NCBI RefSeq assembly: GCF_944387275.1
Contig: NZ_CALXEG010000001.1
Span: 79,006-143,005 of the forward strand
DNA: 64,000 nucleotides
DNA from: an uncultured Pseudoflavonifractor sp.
Lineage (GTDB): Bacteria; Bacillota; Clostridia; Oscillospirales; Oscillospiraceae
Direction: 5' to 3'
In this document: positions 15,780 to 24,566 of the stretch, piece after piece
Layout: the number at the start of each line of letters is the position of its first letter
Numbering within the stretch: the first letter of the stretch is position 1
Made by a program: the position numbers and the translations under genes
Notes under the pieces: generated by a model
Told to the model about the DNA's origin: nothing
Seen by the model: the letters and a program-made list of their open reading frames with translations, nothing else
Databases searched by the model: none

Positions 15780-17636
15780 TTACCCCACGTCCTCGAACTG
15801 GGAGTTGTAGAGGTCGGCGTAGAAGCCGCCCTTGGCCAGCAGCTGCTGGTGGTTGCCCTGCTCCACGATGTCGCCGTCCTTCATCACCAGGATGAGGTCG
15901 GCGTTCTTGATGGTGGAGAGCCGGTGGGCGATGACAAAGCTGGTGCGGCCCTTCATCAGGTTGGCCATGGCGTCCTGGATCAGGTGCTCGGTGCGGGTGT
16001 CCACCGAGGAGGTGGCCTCGTCCAGGATCATGATCTTGTTGTCGGCCAGGATGGCCCGGGCGATGGTCAGAAGCTGCTTCTGGCCCTGGGAGATGTTGGT
16101 GGCGTCCTCGTTGAGCTCCATCTGGTAGGCACCGGGGAGGGTCTGGATGAAGTGGTGGACGTGGGCGGCCTTGGCGGCGGCGATGACCTCCTCATCGCTG
16201 GCGTCCAGGCGGCCGTAGCGGATGTTCTCCATGATGGTGCCCTTGAACAGCCAGGTATCCTGGAGCACCATGCCGAAGGTCTCCCGCAGGTCGGCCCGGC
16301 GGAAGTCCCGCACGTCGTGGCCGTCCACCCGAATGGCGCCGGAGTTGACGTCATAGAACCGCATGAGCAGCTTGACCATGGTGGTCTTGCCCGCGCCGGT
16401 GGGGCCCACGATGGCCACCATCTGACCGGGCTCCACGTGGGCGGAGAAGTCGTTGATGATGATCTTGTCGGGGTTGTAGCCGAAGTGGACGTGGTCGAAG
16501 TCCACGCCGCCCTTCACGTCGGCCAGAGAGGCGGGCTGGGCGGGGTCGGGGGTCTCCTCCTCCTCGTCCAGGAACTCAAAGACCCGCTCGGCGGCGGCGG
16601 CCATGGACTGGAGCATATTGGAGACCTGGGCGATCTGGGTGATGGGCTGGGTGAAGTTCTTCACGTACTGGATGAAGGCCTGGATATCGCCCACCTTGAT
16701 GACCCCGGCCACGGCCAGCATGCTGCCCGACACGGCCACGGCCACATAGCCCAGGTTGCCCACAAAGTTCATGATGGGCTGCATCATGCCCGAGAAGAAT
16801 TGGCTCTTCCAGGCGGACTGGAACAGGATGCGGTTGGTCTCGTCAAATCTGGCCTTGACGGTCTCCTCCTGGTTGAAAGCCCGGATGACGTTGTGGCCGG
16901 AGTAGCACTCCTCCACCTGGCCGTTGATGTGGCCCAGGTACTCCTGCTGGGCCTTGAAGTACTTCTGGGAGTGCTTGATCACAATGCTGATGAGGAGCAT
17001 GGAGATGGGCAGGATGACCACGGCGATGAGGGTCATCAGGGGGCTGATGGTGAGCATCATGATGAACACGCCGATGATCATGGTCACCGAGGTGATGAGC
17101 TGGGTGATGCTCTGGTTCAGGCTCTGGCCCATGGTGTCCACGTCGTTGGTGATGCGGGAGAGGACCTCGCCCACGGTGCGGGACTCAAAGTACTTCATGG
17201 GCATGCGGTTGATCTTCTCCGAGATATCCCGGCGCATGCGGTAGGCCATCTTCTGGGCGATGCCGCTCATGATCCAGCCCTGGATGGAGCCGAAGAGGGC
17301 GGCCAGCAGGTACATGCCCAGGAGGAAGAGGAGAATCTGGGCGATGCGGCCGAAGTCGATGCCGCCGGTGCCGCTGATCTTGGCCACCAGGCCGTTGAAG
17401 AGCTCGGTGGTGGCGTTGCCCAGGATCTTGGGCCCGAAGATATTGAACACGGTGGAGCCCGCCGCGAAGAGCAGCACAAAGCACAGTCCGATCTTATAGC
17501 TGCCCATGTAGGAGAGCAGCTTGCCGATGGTGCCCTTGAAGTCCTTGGCCTTCTCGCCGGGCCGCATGCCGCCGTGGCCCATACCGCCCATGGGTCCCCG
17601 GCGGGGCTGGGTGTGGGTCTGTTTTGTCTCGCTCAT
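15780..17636 (-). CDS. ABC transporter, fused permease and ATPase (heterodimer half 2)
   Basis: 618 aa. A six-helix exporter membrane domain (residues ~45-340) and a nucleotide-binding domain with Walker A GPTGAGKTT, signature NISQGQKQ in place of LSGGQ, Walker B IMILDEATSS and H-loop IAHRLST. Multidrug/lipid exporter family. The start overlaps the upstream half-transporter by ATGA, so the pair is co-translated and probably forms a heterodimer of the LmrCD/BmrCD kind. The N-terminal tail is His/Gly/Met-rich (GGMGHGGMRPG), which is unusual. Confidence 0.9.
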   Translation of the reverse strand: MSETKQTHTQPRRGPMGGMGHGGMRPGEKAKDFKGTIGKLLSYMGSYKIGLCFVLLFAAGSTVFNIFGPKILGNATTELFNGLVAKISGTGGIDFGRIAQILLFLLGMYLLAALFGSIQGWIMSGIAQKMAYRMRRDISEKINRMPMKYFESRTVGEVLSRITNDVDTMGQSLNQSITQLITSVTMIIGVFIMMLTISPLMTLIAVVILPISMLLISIVIKHSQKYFKAQQEYLGHINGQVEECYSGHNVIRAFNQEETVKARFDETNRILFQSAWKSQFFSGMMQPIMNFVGNLGYVAVAVSGSMLAVAGVIKVGDIQAFIQYVKNFTQPITQIAQVSNMLQSMAAAAERVFEFLDEEEETPDPAQPASLADVKGGVDFDHVHFGYNPDKIIINDFSAHVEPGQMVAIVGPTGAGKTTMVKLLMRFYDVNSGAIRVDGHDVRDFRRADLRETFGMVLQDTWLFKGTIMENIRYGRLDASDEEVIAAAKAAHVHHFIQTLPGAYQMELNEDATNISQGQKQLLTIARAILADNKIMILDEATSSVDTRTEHLIQDAMANLMKGRTSFVIAHRLSTIKNADLILVMKDGDIVEQGNHQQLLAKGGFYADLYNSQFEDVG

Positions 17637-19780
17637 GCTCCCTCACCTCCCAATTCCGCTGCGGAGAGCTGGCTTCTTGCAATTTCCTGATAAGTGGGGC
17701 AGGTCTTCATCAGCTCCTCGTGGGTGCCGATGCCTGCGATCCTGCCCTCGTCCAGCACCACGATCTGGTCAGCGTGGAGGATGGTGGAGATCCGCTGGGC
17801 CACGATGATGACGGTGGCGTCCTTTACCTTCTCGTTGAGGGCCCGGCGGAGGACCACGTCGGTCTTGTAGTCCAGGGCGGAGAAGGAGTCGTCAAAGAGG
17901 AACACTCTGGGGTTCTTGGCGATGGCCCGGGCGATAGACAGCCGCTGTCTCTGGCCGCCGGACACGTTGGTGCCGCCCTGGGCGATGGGGGTGTGGTAGC
18001 CGTCGGGCTTGGAGTCGATGAACTCCTTGGCCTGGGCGATCTCCGCCGCCTCCTCCATGGCCTGGTCGGTGATGTTCGCGCCGCCGAACTTCAGGTTGGA
18101 CTCAATGTCGCCGGAGAAGAGCACGCCCTTTTGGGGCACATATCCCAGCAGCTCGTGGAGCTTGTGCTGGGACAGGTCCCGGATGTCCACGCCGTCCATG
18201 GTGATGCGGCCGTAGCTCACGTCGAAGAACCGGGGGATCAGGTTCAGCAGGGTGGACTTGCCCGAGCCGGTGGAGCCGATGATGGCGGTGGTCTGGCCGG
18301 GCTGAGCGGTGAAGGTGATGTGCTCCAGCACGTCGGCCCCGGCGTCGGGGTAGCGGAAGGACACGTCCTCAAAGGCCACCACGCCCTTCCACTGCTCCTT
18401 GGTATTGTCCTTCACCTTCCGCTTGTCCCGGATGATGGGCTTGGTCTGGAGCACCTCGTCGATACGCTCGGCGGCCACGCTGGCCCGGGGTAGGAAGATG
18501 GCGATCATGGCGATCATGAGGAAGGACATGACAATCTGCATGGTGTAGGTGATGAAGGCGATCATATCGCCCACCTGCATGGTGCCCGCGTCGATGCCGT
18601 GGCCGCCGTTCCACACGATGAGGATGGACACGCCGTTCATCAGCAGCATCATCATGGGCATCATGAAGGTCATGACCCGGTTGGTGAACAGCTGGGTCTT
18701 CTTCAGGTCCAGGTTGGCCAGGTCGAAGCGCTTCTCCTCGTGCTTCTCCCGGCTGAAGGCCCGGATGACGGGCAGGCCGGTGAGGATCTCCCGGGAGACC
18801 AGGTTCATCTTGTCCACCAGGGTCTGCATCCGCTTGAATTTGGGCAGGGCCAGGCCCATGAGCAGGGCCACCAGCACCAGGGCGGTGCCCACGGCCACGG
18901 CGATGATCCACTCCATGCCGGTGTGGGTGGTGGCCACCTTGACAATGCCGCCGATGCCCAGGATGGGTGCATAGATGACGATGCGCAGCATGAGCACCAC
19001 CACCATCTGCACCTGCTGGATGTCGTTGGTGGAGCGGGTGATGAGGGACGCGGTGGAGAACTTGTCGATCTCCGCGTTGGAGAAGGACATGACGGCCTTG
19101 AACACGTCGCCGCGGAGGCTCATGCCCAGCTGGGCGGCGGTGCGGGAGGCCAGCAGACCCACCAGGATGGCGGCAGCGGCCATCAGCAGGGAGATGCCCA
19201 GCATCTTGCCGCCGGTAGAGAGCAGGTAGTTCATCTGGATCTGGTCCAGGTCCAGGCCCATGGCGGCATACTCCTCTTTGACAAAGAGGAGAGCCTTCTG
19301 CTCCACGATCATGTCGGACTGGGTGCCGAACTGCTCCAGAGCCTGGTCCGCCATGGCCTGGAGCTGTTCCAGGGTCATCTGGCCGGAGGCGAGCATGGCC
19401 TGGAGGGTAGCGGCGTCCATGCCCTGCTCCTCCATGGCGGAGAGCATGAGCATGGGCATGCCGAACACATCGTCCAGCTCCTCCAGGGCGCTCTCACTCA
19501 CCTTGTTCCGGTACCAGATGCCGTCGTCATTCAGCGTATAGGCGGCCTCCACCTTGCTCCAGCTGTCCTCGTCCATGAAGAGCTTCAGGTCCTCCATGGT
19601 CTCGTCCCGGATCTGGTCGGGGGCGGCGTGCTCGATGCCCCCCTGCTGGATGCCCACATCCACAATGTCCGATGTGTACTGCGGCAGGCTCAGGTCGCAC
19701 CAGGCCTGCACCACCAGCAGGAGCATAATGGCCAGGATGGGCCATTTCACCTGCTTGAGATAGCGTATCAATTTCAGCAC
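17633..19780 (-). CDS. ABC transporter, fused permease and ATPase (heterodimer half 1)
   Basis: 715 aa from a GTG at 19780 with AAAGGAG 8 bases upstream; the longer frame from 19834 would run deep into marR. The first membrane helix (near 13-35) is followed by an insertion of about 120 residues before helix 2 (MEDLKLFMDEDSW to VKEEYAAMG), which makes this half longer than the usual 580 aa. The ATPase domain has GSTGSGKST, VSGGQRQRLSIARA, VFLFDDSFSALD and IVAQRIST. The Walker B catalytic Glu is replaced by Asp-Asp-Ser, as in the degenerate site of heterodimeric exporters. Overlaps marR by 7 bases. Confidence 0.9.
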   Translation of the reverse strand: MLKLIRYLKQVKWPILAIMLLLVVQAWCDLSLPQYTSDIVDVGIQQGGIEHAAPDQIRDETMEDLKLFMDEDSWSKVEAAYTLNDDGIWYRNKVSESALEELDDVFGMPMLMLSAMEEQGMDAATLQAMLASGQMTLEQLQAMADQALEQFGTQSDMIVEQKALLFVKEEYAAMGLDLDQIQMNYLLSTGGKMLGISLLMAAAAILVGLLASRTAAQLGMSLRGDVFKAVMSFSNAEIDKFSTASLITRSTNDIQQVQMVVVLMLRIVIYAPILGIGGIVKVATTHTGMEWIIAVAVGTALVLVALLMGLALPKFKRMQTLVDKMNLVSREILTGLPVIRAFSREKHEEKRFDLANLDLKKTQLFTNRVMTFMMPMMMLLMNGVSILIVWNGGHGIDAGTMQVGDMIAFITYTMQIVMSFLMIAMIAIFLPRASVAAERIDEVLQTKPIIRDKRKVKDNTKEQWKGVVAFEDVSFRYPDAGADVLEHITFTAQPGQTTAIIGSTGSGKSTLLNLIPRFFDVSYGRITMDGVDIRDLSQHKLHELLGYVPQKGVLFSGDIESNLKFGGANITDQAMEEAAEIAQAKEFIDSKPDGYHTPIAQGGTNVSGGQRQRLSIARAIAKNPRVFLFDDSFSALDYKTDVVLRRALNEKVKDATVIIVAQRISTILHADQIVVLDEGRIAGIGTHEELMKTCPTYQEIARSQLSAAELGGEGA

Positions 19781-20238
19781 TGCTCTGTCTCCTTTGCTCG
19801 TTCGTCTTCCAGAATGGCGGAGAACTGGTTCCACAGGTCAATCATGGCCTGGACATTCTCCTGGCCCATCCGCTCCACCACCCGGTCCAGGAACCGGGAC
19901 AGCCGCTCCGCCGTCCTGCACCTGGCCGCCTCACCCTGGTCGGTGAGGACGATGTAGGTATTGCGCCGGTCGGACTTGTCGATCCGCCGTTCGATGAGGT
20001 TCCGCTCCTCCATGTCCCGCAGCATCCGGGACACTCTGGGGGCTGAGACCCGGGCGCACTGGGCCAGCTCCCGGACGTGCATCCCCTCCGGGTGCTCCTT
20101 CAGGTGCTCCCGCAGCATGGAGAGCCCGAAGAACTCCCCCTGGGTCAGGCCTTCCGTCTCAATGAGCTGCCCGGTATTCAGCTTTCCGAACCGGTGCAGG
20201 GCCTGGAAGATCTCCCGCTGTATCTCTCTGTGCTCCAC
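19774..20238 (-). CDS. MarR family transcriptional regulator
   Basis: 154 aa from a GTG with AAGGTG upstream. Winged helix at about 45-115 (QGEFFGLSMLREH, MHVRELAQCARVSAPRVSRMLRDMEERNLIERR, DRRNTYIVLTDQG). First gene of the marR-ABC-ABC operon, overlapping the first transporter by 7 bases. A palindrome over its promoter suggests autoregulation and, by the usual logic of such operons, derepression of the exporter by its substrates. Confidence 0.9.
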   Translation of the reverse strand: MEHREIQREIFQALHRFGKLNTGQLIETEGLTQGEFFGLSMLREHLKEHPEGMHVRELAQCARVSAPRVSRMLRDMEERNLIERRIDKSDRRNTYIVLTDQGEAARCRTAERLSRFLDRVVERMGQENVQAMIDLWNQFSAILEDERAKETEQC

Positions 20239-20291
20239 GCTTTCACCTTCTTTCCTTGCTAATTGTTAATGCAGTTATCTTTTAATCACGT

Positions 20292-20327
20292 TATGATATC
20301 ATACGCGCCCGACCCCTGTCCTGTCAA
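20292..20327 (-). promoter_or_regulatory. Promoter and operator of the marR-exporter operon
   Basis: Minus strand: TTGACA (20322-20327), 18-bp spacer, TATGAT (20298-20303). A perfect 12-bp palindrome TATGATATCATA (20292-20303) covers the -10, consistent with repression by the MarR protein. Confidence 0.65.
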
Positions 20328-20420
20328 CCGCATTGTGCACAAAAAAATCCGCGCTCAGACCACTCTCCTTTGTTCCGTGTCATGGGTATCCCTGTATTCA
20401 TTTATGTCAACCGAAAGCAC

Positions 20421-20453
20421 AAAAAGCCCCCGGGGCTGTGGAGCCCCGGGGGC
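20421..20453 (-). terminator. Intrinsic terminator of the cysE-cysS operon
   Basis: A 12-bp GC-rich stem (20426-20437 with 20442-20453), with the U-tract on the minus-strand side. Confidence 0.88.
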
Positions 20454-20473
20454 AGAGACGCTCTATTCTGTTA

Positions 20474-21883
20474 TTATATCCGCTTCCACTCCACGCCATT
20501 GGGGGTGTCCTTGATCTCCACGCCCATGGCCTTGAGCTGATCCCGGATGGCGTCGGCCTGGGCCCAGTTCTTCTCCTTCTTGGCCTGGGCGCGCTGGGCG
20601 ATGAGGGCCTCGATCTCCTCGGCGCCCTCCGCGGGGACGGCCTCCTTCTCCTTCAGGGCGGCGGCCCGGCCCAGCAGGTCCAGACCCAGCACCTTGTCAA
20701 AGTCGGCGATGATGGCCCGCTTGGTGGCGTCGTTCACGTCGGCCTTGAGGGCGTCGTACACGGCGGTGACGCCCAGAGAGGTGTTCAGGTCGTTGCCCAC
20801 AGCCTCGATGAAGGCGGCTCTGGCGGCGTCCACGGCGGCCTGGTCCACGTCGCCCTCCTCGCCCAGGGCGGCCACGCGGCTCACCAGCTTGTCGTAGGCG
20901 GCCTTGGCGTTGTCCAGGTTTTCCCAGGTGAACACCAGGCCCTTGCGGTAGTGGGACTGAAGGCAGAACAGCCGGTAGACCAGGGGGTCGTAGCCCTTCT
21001 CCTCCAGCAGGGAGACGGTGAGGAACTCGCCCTTGGACTTGCTCATCTTGCCGGTGCTGGTGTTCAGGTGGTGGACGTGCATCCAGTATTTGCACCAGGG
21101 GTGGCCCAGGTAGGCCTCGGACTGGGCGATCTCGTTGGTGTGGTGGGGGAAGGCGTTGTCAATGCCGCCGCAGTGGATGTCCAGGTACTCCCCCAGGTAC
21201 TTCATGGAGATGCAGGAGCACTCGATGTGCCAGCCGGGGTAGCCCACGCCCCAGGGGGAGTCCCACTTGAGGGCCTGGTCCTCGAACTTGCTCTTGGTAA
21301 ACCACAGGACGAAATCGGCCTTGTTGCGCTTGTTCTGGTCCTCCTCCACGCTGTCCCGGACGCCCACAGCCAGGTTCTCCTCGTCGTGGTCGTTGAACAC
21401 GTAGTAGCGCTTGAGCTTGGAGGTATCGAAGTACACGTTGCCCCCGGCCAGGTAGGCGTAGCCGGTGTCCAGCAGCTTGGTGATGACCTTGATATAGCTG
21501 TCGATCATGCCGGTGGCGGGCTGGACCACGTCGGGGTACTTGATGTTCAACTTCTTGCAGTCGGCGAAGAAGGCGTCGGTGTAGAACTTGGCGATCTCCA
21601 TGACGGTCTTGTGCTCCCGCTGGGCGCCCTTGACCATCTTGTCCTCGCCGGTGTCGGCGTCGGAGGCCAGGTGGCCCACGTCGGTGATGTTCATGACCCG
21701 CTTCACGTCGTAGCCGTCATAGCGGAGGAACTTCTCCAGCACATCCTCCATGATATAGGAGCGCAGATTGCCGATGTGGGCGAAGTGGTACACCGTGGGG
21801 CCGCAGGTGTACATGGACACCTTGCCGGGCACGTGGGGGACGAATTCCTCCTTGGTGTGGGAGAGGGAATTGTAGAGCTTCAT
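20474..21883 (-). CDS. cysS: Cysteinyl-tRNA synthetase
   Basis: 469 aa, normal length for the family. Charges tRNA-Cys with cysteine in the cytoplasm. Class I motifs: HIGN at 36-39 (HIGH) and KMSKS near 275. Zinc ligands include C27 in YTCGPTVY and the Cys of HIECS, with HTNE further on. The DALR/anticodon region lies at the C terminus. It is 27 bases downstream of cysE and shares its cysteine T-box leader, so cysteine synthesis and charging respond together to uncharged tRNA-Cys. Confidence 0.97.
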   Translation of the reverse strand: MKLYNSLSHTKEEFVPHVPGKVSMYTCGPTVYHFAHIGNLRSYIMEDVLEKFLRYDGYDVKRVMNITDVGHLASDADTGEDKMVKGAQREHKTVMEIAKFYTDAFFADCKKLNIKYPDVVQPATGMIDSYIKVITKLLDTGYAYLAGGNVYFDTSKLKRYYVFNDHDEENLAVGVRDSVEEDQNKRNKADFVLWFTKSKFEDQALKWDSPWGVGYPGWHIECSCISMKYLGEYLDIHCGGIDNAFPHHTNEIAQSEAYLGHPWCKYWMHVHHLNTSTGKMSKSKGEFLTVSLLEEKGYDPLVYRLFCLQSHYRKGLVFTWENLDNAKAAYDKLVSRVAALGEEGDVDQAAVDAARAAFIEAVGNDLNTSLGVTAVYDALKADVNDATKRAIIADFDKVLGLDLLGRAAALKEKEAVPAEGAEEIEALIAQRAQAKKEKNWAQADAIRDQLKAMGVEIKDTPNGVEWKRI

Positions 21884-21910
21884 ATTCTGATATCTCCTTG
21901 TTTTTATAGA

Positions 21911-22561
21911 TTAAAGGTTTCCGTTTTTGGCCTGCTGGTCGATGAACTGCTCCAGCCACTCCAGCCGGGAGGACAGGGCCTGGAGCTCCTTCTGCACCGG
22001 GTCGGTGATGTGGATCTGGTCCACCTTGGAGGCGTAGTCCACCCGCTCGCCGGCAATGCGCACCACCCGGGCGGGCACGCCCACGGCGGTGGCGTCGGGT
22101 GGGATCTCGGTGAGCACCACGGCGTTGGCCGCGATGCGGGAGTTGTCCCCCACCTTGAAGGGGCCCAGCACCTTGGCCCCGGCCGACACCATCACATTGT
22201 TGCCCAGGGTGGGGTGGCGCTTGCCGTGGTCCTTGCCGGTGCCGCCCAGGGTGACGCCGTGGTAGATGAGGCAGTCGTCCCCGATCTCGGCGGTCTCGCC
22301 GATGACGATGCCCATGCCGTGGTCAATGACCAGCCTGCGGCCGATCTTGGCTCCGGGGTGGATCTCGATGCCGGTCCAGCACCGGCTCCACTGGGACACG
22401 CACCGGGCCAGGAAGAAGAGCCTGTGCCGGTAGAACCAGTGGGCGATGCGGTGGTAGATGACGGCGTGCACGCCGGGGTAGAGCAGAAAGATCTCCAGGC
22501 GGCTGCGGGCCGCCGGGTCACGGGCCTGATAGGCCCGCAGGGTCTCGCCAAGTCTGGTCAT
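21911..22561 (-). CDS. cysE: Serine O-acetyltransferase
   Basis: 216 aa. Makes O-acetylserine from serine and acetyl-CoA, the committed step of cysteine synthesis. It has a short N-terminal helical part (YQARDPAARSRLEIFLLYPGVHAVIYHRIAHW) and a left-handed beta-helix with hexapeptide repeats (GIEIHPGAKIGRRLVIDHGMGIVIGETAEIGD, HGVTLGGTGKD). ATG 22561 has AGGAGG 6 bases upstream; the longer frame to 22672 would translate through the T-box terminator and is rejected. The O-acetylserine sulfhydrylase is not in the window. Confidence 0.95.
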   Translation of the reverse strand: MTRLGETLRAYQARDPAARSRLEIFLLYPGVHAVIYHRIAHWFYRHRLFFLARCVSQWSRCWTGIEIHPGAKIGRRLVIDHGMGIVIGETAEIGDDCLIYHGVTLGGTGKDHGKRHPTLGNNVMVSAGAKVLGPFKVGDNSRIAANAVVLTEIPPDATAVGVPARVVRIAGERVDYASKVDQIHITDPVQKELQALSSRLEWLEQFIDQQAKNGNL

Positions 22562-22596
22562 GGAATGCCTCCTGTCCGTCCGCCTGCGGGGCGGGT

Positions 22597-22858
22597 GATA
22601 AAAGAAAAACGCCTCCTGTGCCCAAAGGCACAAGAGGCGATCAAAAACCGCGGTTCCACTCTCGTTTCTCACTCAAAGGCCGGTGACGGGGCCAGCCGGA
22701 GGGCATCTGCATCCCTCTCGCTCCCGGACGCACTTCGCGCGGGGTTCCCGCGGGACCGCTCTCAGCCGGTGACGGTCCCTCTCTGGCCGGTAAGGCCTGC
22801 GCTACTCTTTCCGTTCCTCGCGATATTCATTTGGGCGGATACTCCGCCGGTACAGTTC
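22597..22858 (-). promoter_or_regulatory. T-box riboswitch, probable tRNA-Cys sensor
   Basis: The minus-strand leader of cysE contains the canonical T-box sequence AGAGTGGAACCGCGG (22648-22662). An intrinsic terminator follows (GCCTCTTGTGCC / GGCACAGGAGGC with T-rich tail, 22600-22639). Upstream are stem I elements: AGTA, AGAGAGG and GGCTGAGAG. A TGC codon at 22730-22732 in the sequence GAAGTGCG is the best candidate specifier for cysteine, which agrees with the downstream genes. The T-box assignment is firm; the exact specifier is inferred without folding. Confidence 0.93.
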
Positions 22859-22890
22859 ATTATACTATCACGGGGCCTTCGGTGTGTCAA
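22859..22890 (-). promoter_or_regulatory. Promoter of the cysE-cysS operon
   Basis: Minus strand: TTGACA (22885-22890). TATAAT at 22859-22864 is 20 bases away; the overlapping TAGTAT three bases nearer gives a 17-bp spacer. It lies just after the permease stop codon. Confidence 0.65.
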
Positions 22891-22905
22891 GGGCGGCGTG
22901 TCCCC

Positions 22906-24282
22906 TTAAATCAGGATGTATTTGAGCACAAAGAGGGCGGCCAGCACGTACATGGCGGGGCTGATCCGGCGGCGGTCCTTCCGGCCGGCGGCAGCGTGGA
23001 TGACCACATAGGAGATGACGCCCAGGGCGATGCCCTCGGAGATGGAGTACAGGAAGGGGATGGCCAGGAAACAGAGGAATGCGGGGATGGCGTCGGCCAG
23101 GTCGGTGAAGTCCACCTTGAGGAGGGAGCCCACCATCATGAAGCCCACCACGATGAGGGCGGGGGCGGTGGCGAAGGAGGGCACCGCCAGGAACAGGGGG
23201 GACAGGAACAGGGCCACCCCGAACAGTCCGCCGGTGACCAGGGCGGTCAGGCCGGTGCGGCCGCCCTCGGCCACGCCCGCGGCGCTCTCGGCGAAGGTGG
23301 TGACGGTGGAGGTGCCCAGCACAGCGCCGGCAGTGGTGCCGATGGCGTCGGCCAGCAGGGCGCCCCGCAGCCGGGGCAGGCGGCCGTTCTCGTCCAGCAT
23401 GTCCGCCTTGGAGGCGATGCCGATGAGGCCGCCCATGGTGTCGAACACGTCCACAAAGAGCAGGGCGAACACCACCACCGCAAACTCAGGGGTCAGCAGG
23501 GCGCTGAAGTCCATCTGTCCCAGGGTGGGCATGACGCTGGGCACGGCGATGCCGCCGGAGAAGTCGGGCAGCACGCTGCCCAGCACCGACGGGTCGTACA
23601 GCCCGGTGAGCTGGCACAGGATGCCCAGCACCCAGGTGGCCAGGATACCCCACAGGATGTTGCCCTTCACGCCCCGGACCACCAGGATGCCGGTGATGAG
23701 CACCCCCACCATGGCCAGCACCACAGTGATGCCCACGGTGGAGAACTCCGCCCGGTTATCGGCGAAGCTGTACATCTCCACCAGGGTGGAGCTGTCCACC
23801 ACCAGCTTGCAGTTCTGCATGCCGATGAAGGCGATAAACAGCCCGATGCCCGCCGACACGGCGTGCTTGAGTGACATTGGGATGGCGTTGAACACCGCCT
23901 CCCGCACCCGGGTCAGGGAGAGGACGATAAAGATCACGCCCTCCACGAATACGGCGGCCAGGGCCATCTGCCAGCTGTACCCTATCTTGAGCACCACGGT
24001 GTAGGCGAAGTAGGCGTTAAGGCCCATGCCCGCCGACAGGGCGAAGGGGTAGTTGGACAGAAAGGCCATGCAGATGGTGGCCACCATGGAGGCCAGACAG
24101 GTGGCGGTGAATACCGCGCCCTTGTCCATGCCCGCGTCCCCCAGAATCAGGGGATTGACGGCCAGAATGTAGGCCATGGTCACAAAGGTGGTCAGGCCTG
24201 CCACCACCTCAGTCTTTACGCTGGTGTTCTGTTCCCGGAGATGGAATATCCGCTCCAAAGCGCCTCCCTGTGTCTGCTGCAT
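22906..24282 (-). CDS. NCS2 family purine permease (AzgA/PbuG-like)
   Basis: 458 aa, about 12-14 membrane helices. Proton-coupled uptake of hypoxanthine, guanine or adenine is the usual role. Signatures are VVAGLTTFVTMAYILAVNP near the N terminus, FALSAGMGLNAYFAYTV, ISAGIGLF-type (VSAGIGLFIAFIGMQN), and FVDVFDTMGGLIGIA followed by GTSTVTTFAESAAGVAEGGRTG. ATG 24282 has AGAGGAG and AGGGAG upstream; extending to 24345 adds an atypical Arg-rich leader. No purine riboswitch fits in the short leader. Confidence 0.92.
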   Translation of the reverse strand: MQQTQGGALERIFHLREQNTSVKTEVVAGLTTFVTMAYILAVNPLILGDAGMDKGAVFTATCLASMVATICMAFLSNYPFALSAGMGLNAYFAYTVVLKIGYSWQMALAAVFVEGVIFIVLSLTRVREAVFNAIPMSLKHAVSAGIGLFIAFIGMQNCKLVVDSSTLVEMYSFADNRAEFSTVGITVVLAMVGVLITGILVVRGVKGNILWGILATWVLGILCQLTGLYDPSVLGSVLPDFSGGIAVPSVMPTLGQMDFSALLTPEFAVVVFALLFVDVFDTMGGLIGIASKADMLDENGRLPRLRGALLADAIGTTAGAVLGTSTVTTFAESAAGVAEGGRTGLTALVTGGLFGVALFLSPLFLAVPSFATAPALIVVGFMMVGSLLKVDFTDLADAIPAFLCFLAIPFLYSISEGIALGVISYVVIHAAAGRKDRRRISPAMYVLAALFVLKYILI

Positions 24283-24353
24283 CTCCCTCTTCTCCTCTCT
24301 GCTTTCAAACGGTTCTTTTGTCAACCGGCGGCCCATGGGCCGCAATTGATATT

Positions 24354-24381
24354 AGTATAACAGCTTGGAAATGGTTGTAAA
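24354..24381 (-). promoter_or_regulatory. Promoter of the NCS2 permease gene
   Basis: Minus strand: TTTACA (24376-24381), 16-bp spacer, TATACT (24354-24359). A small hairpin (CGGCCC/GGGCCG, around 24330-24343) lies in the leader. Confidence 0.5.
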
Positions 24382-24431
24382 GCCATCCATTCCGCCCCGT
24401 TTTTTTGCCCTTCAGATCCCCTCCGCCCCGT

Positions 24432-24498
24432 TGTCAACCTGGAGTTGACAGATTTCCAGCTTGTATCGCTTGAGGAACCCCCCTCTTTTTGGTACACT
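24432..24498 (+). promoter_or_regulatory. Promoter region of the HTH/membrane protein pair, with inverted repeat
   Basis: TTGAGG (24470-24475), 17-bp spacer, TACACT (24493-24498). A 7-bp inverted repeat TGTCAAC / GTTGACA (24432-24438, 24444-24450) lies just upstream and could be an operator. Confidence 0.45.
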
Positions 24499-24566
24499 GA
24501 AATCGGAAAGAAGGCCGCCGCCCCTGGCATGAGGGACGGCGGATGCGATATTGGAGGAGGTTCGCT

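Noticed and set aside
18599..19957. Long plus-strand ORF of about 450 codons opposite the ABC exporter gene
   Set aside because: His/Gly/Asp-rich translation is the antisense shadow of a well-supported ABC transporter in GC-rich DNA; no ribosome binding site or family match. The same applies to other long antisense frames over rnr, the M56 gene, the kinases and the EF-G-like gene.
24283..24353. Purine riboswitch before the NCS2 permease
   Set aside because: The leader implied by the promoter is only about 65 nt and shows a single small hairpin, with no conserved purine-aptamer core.
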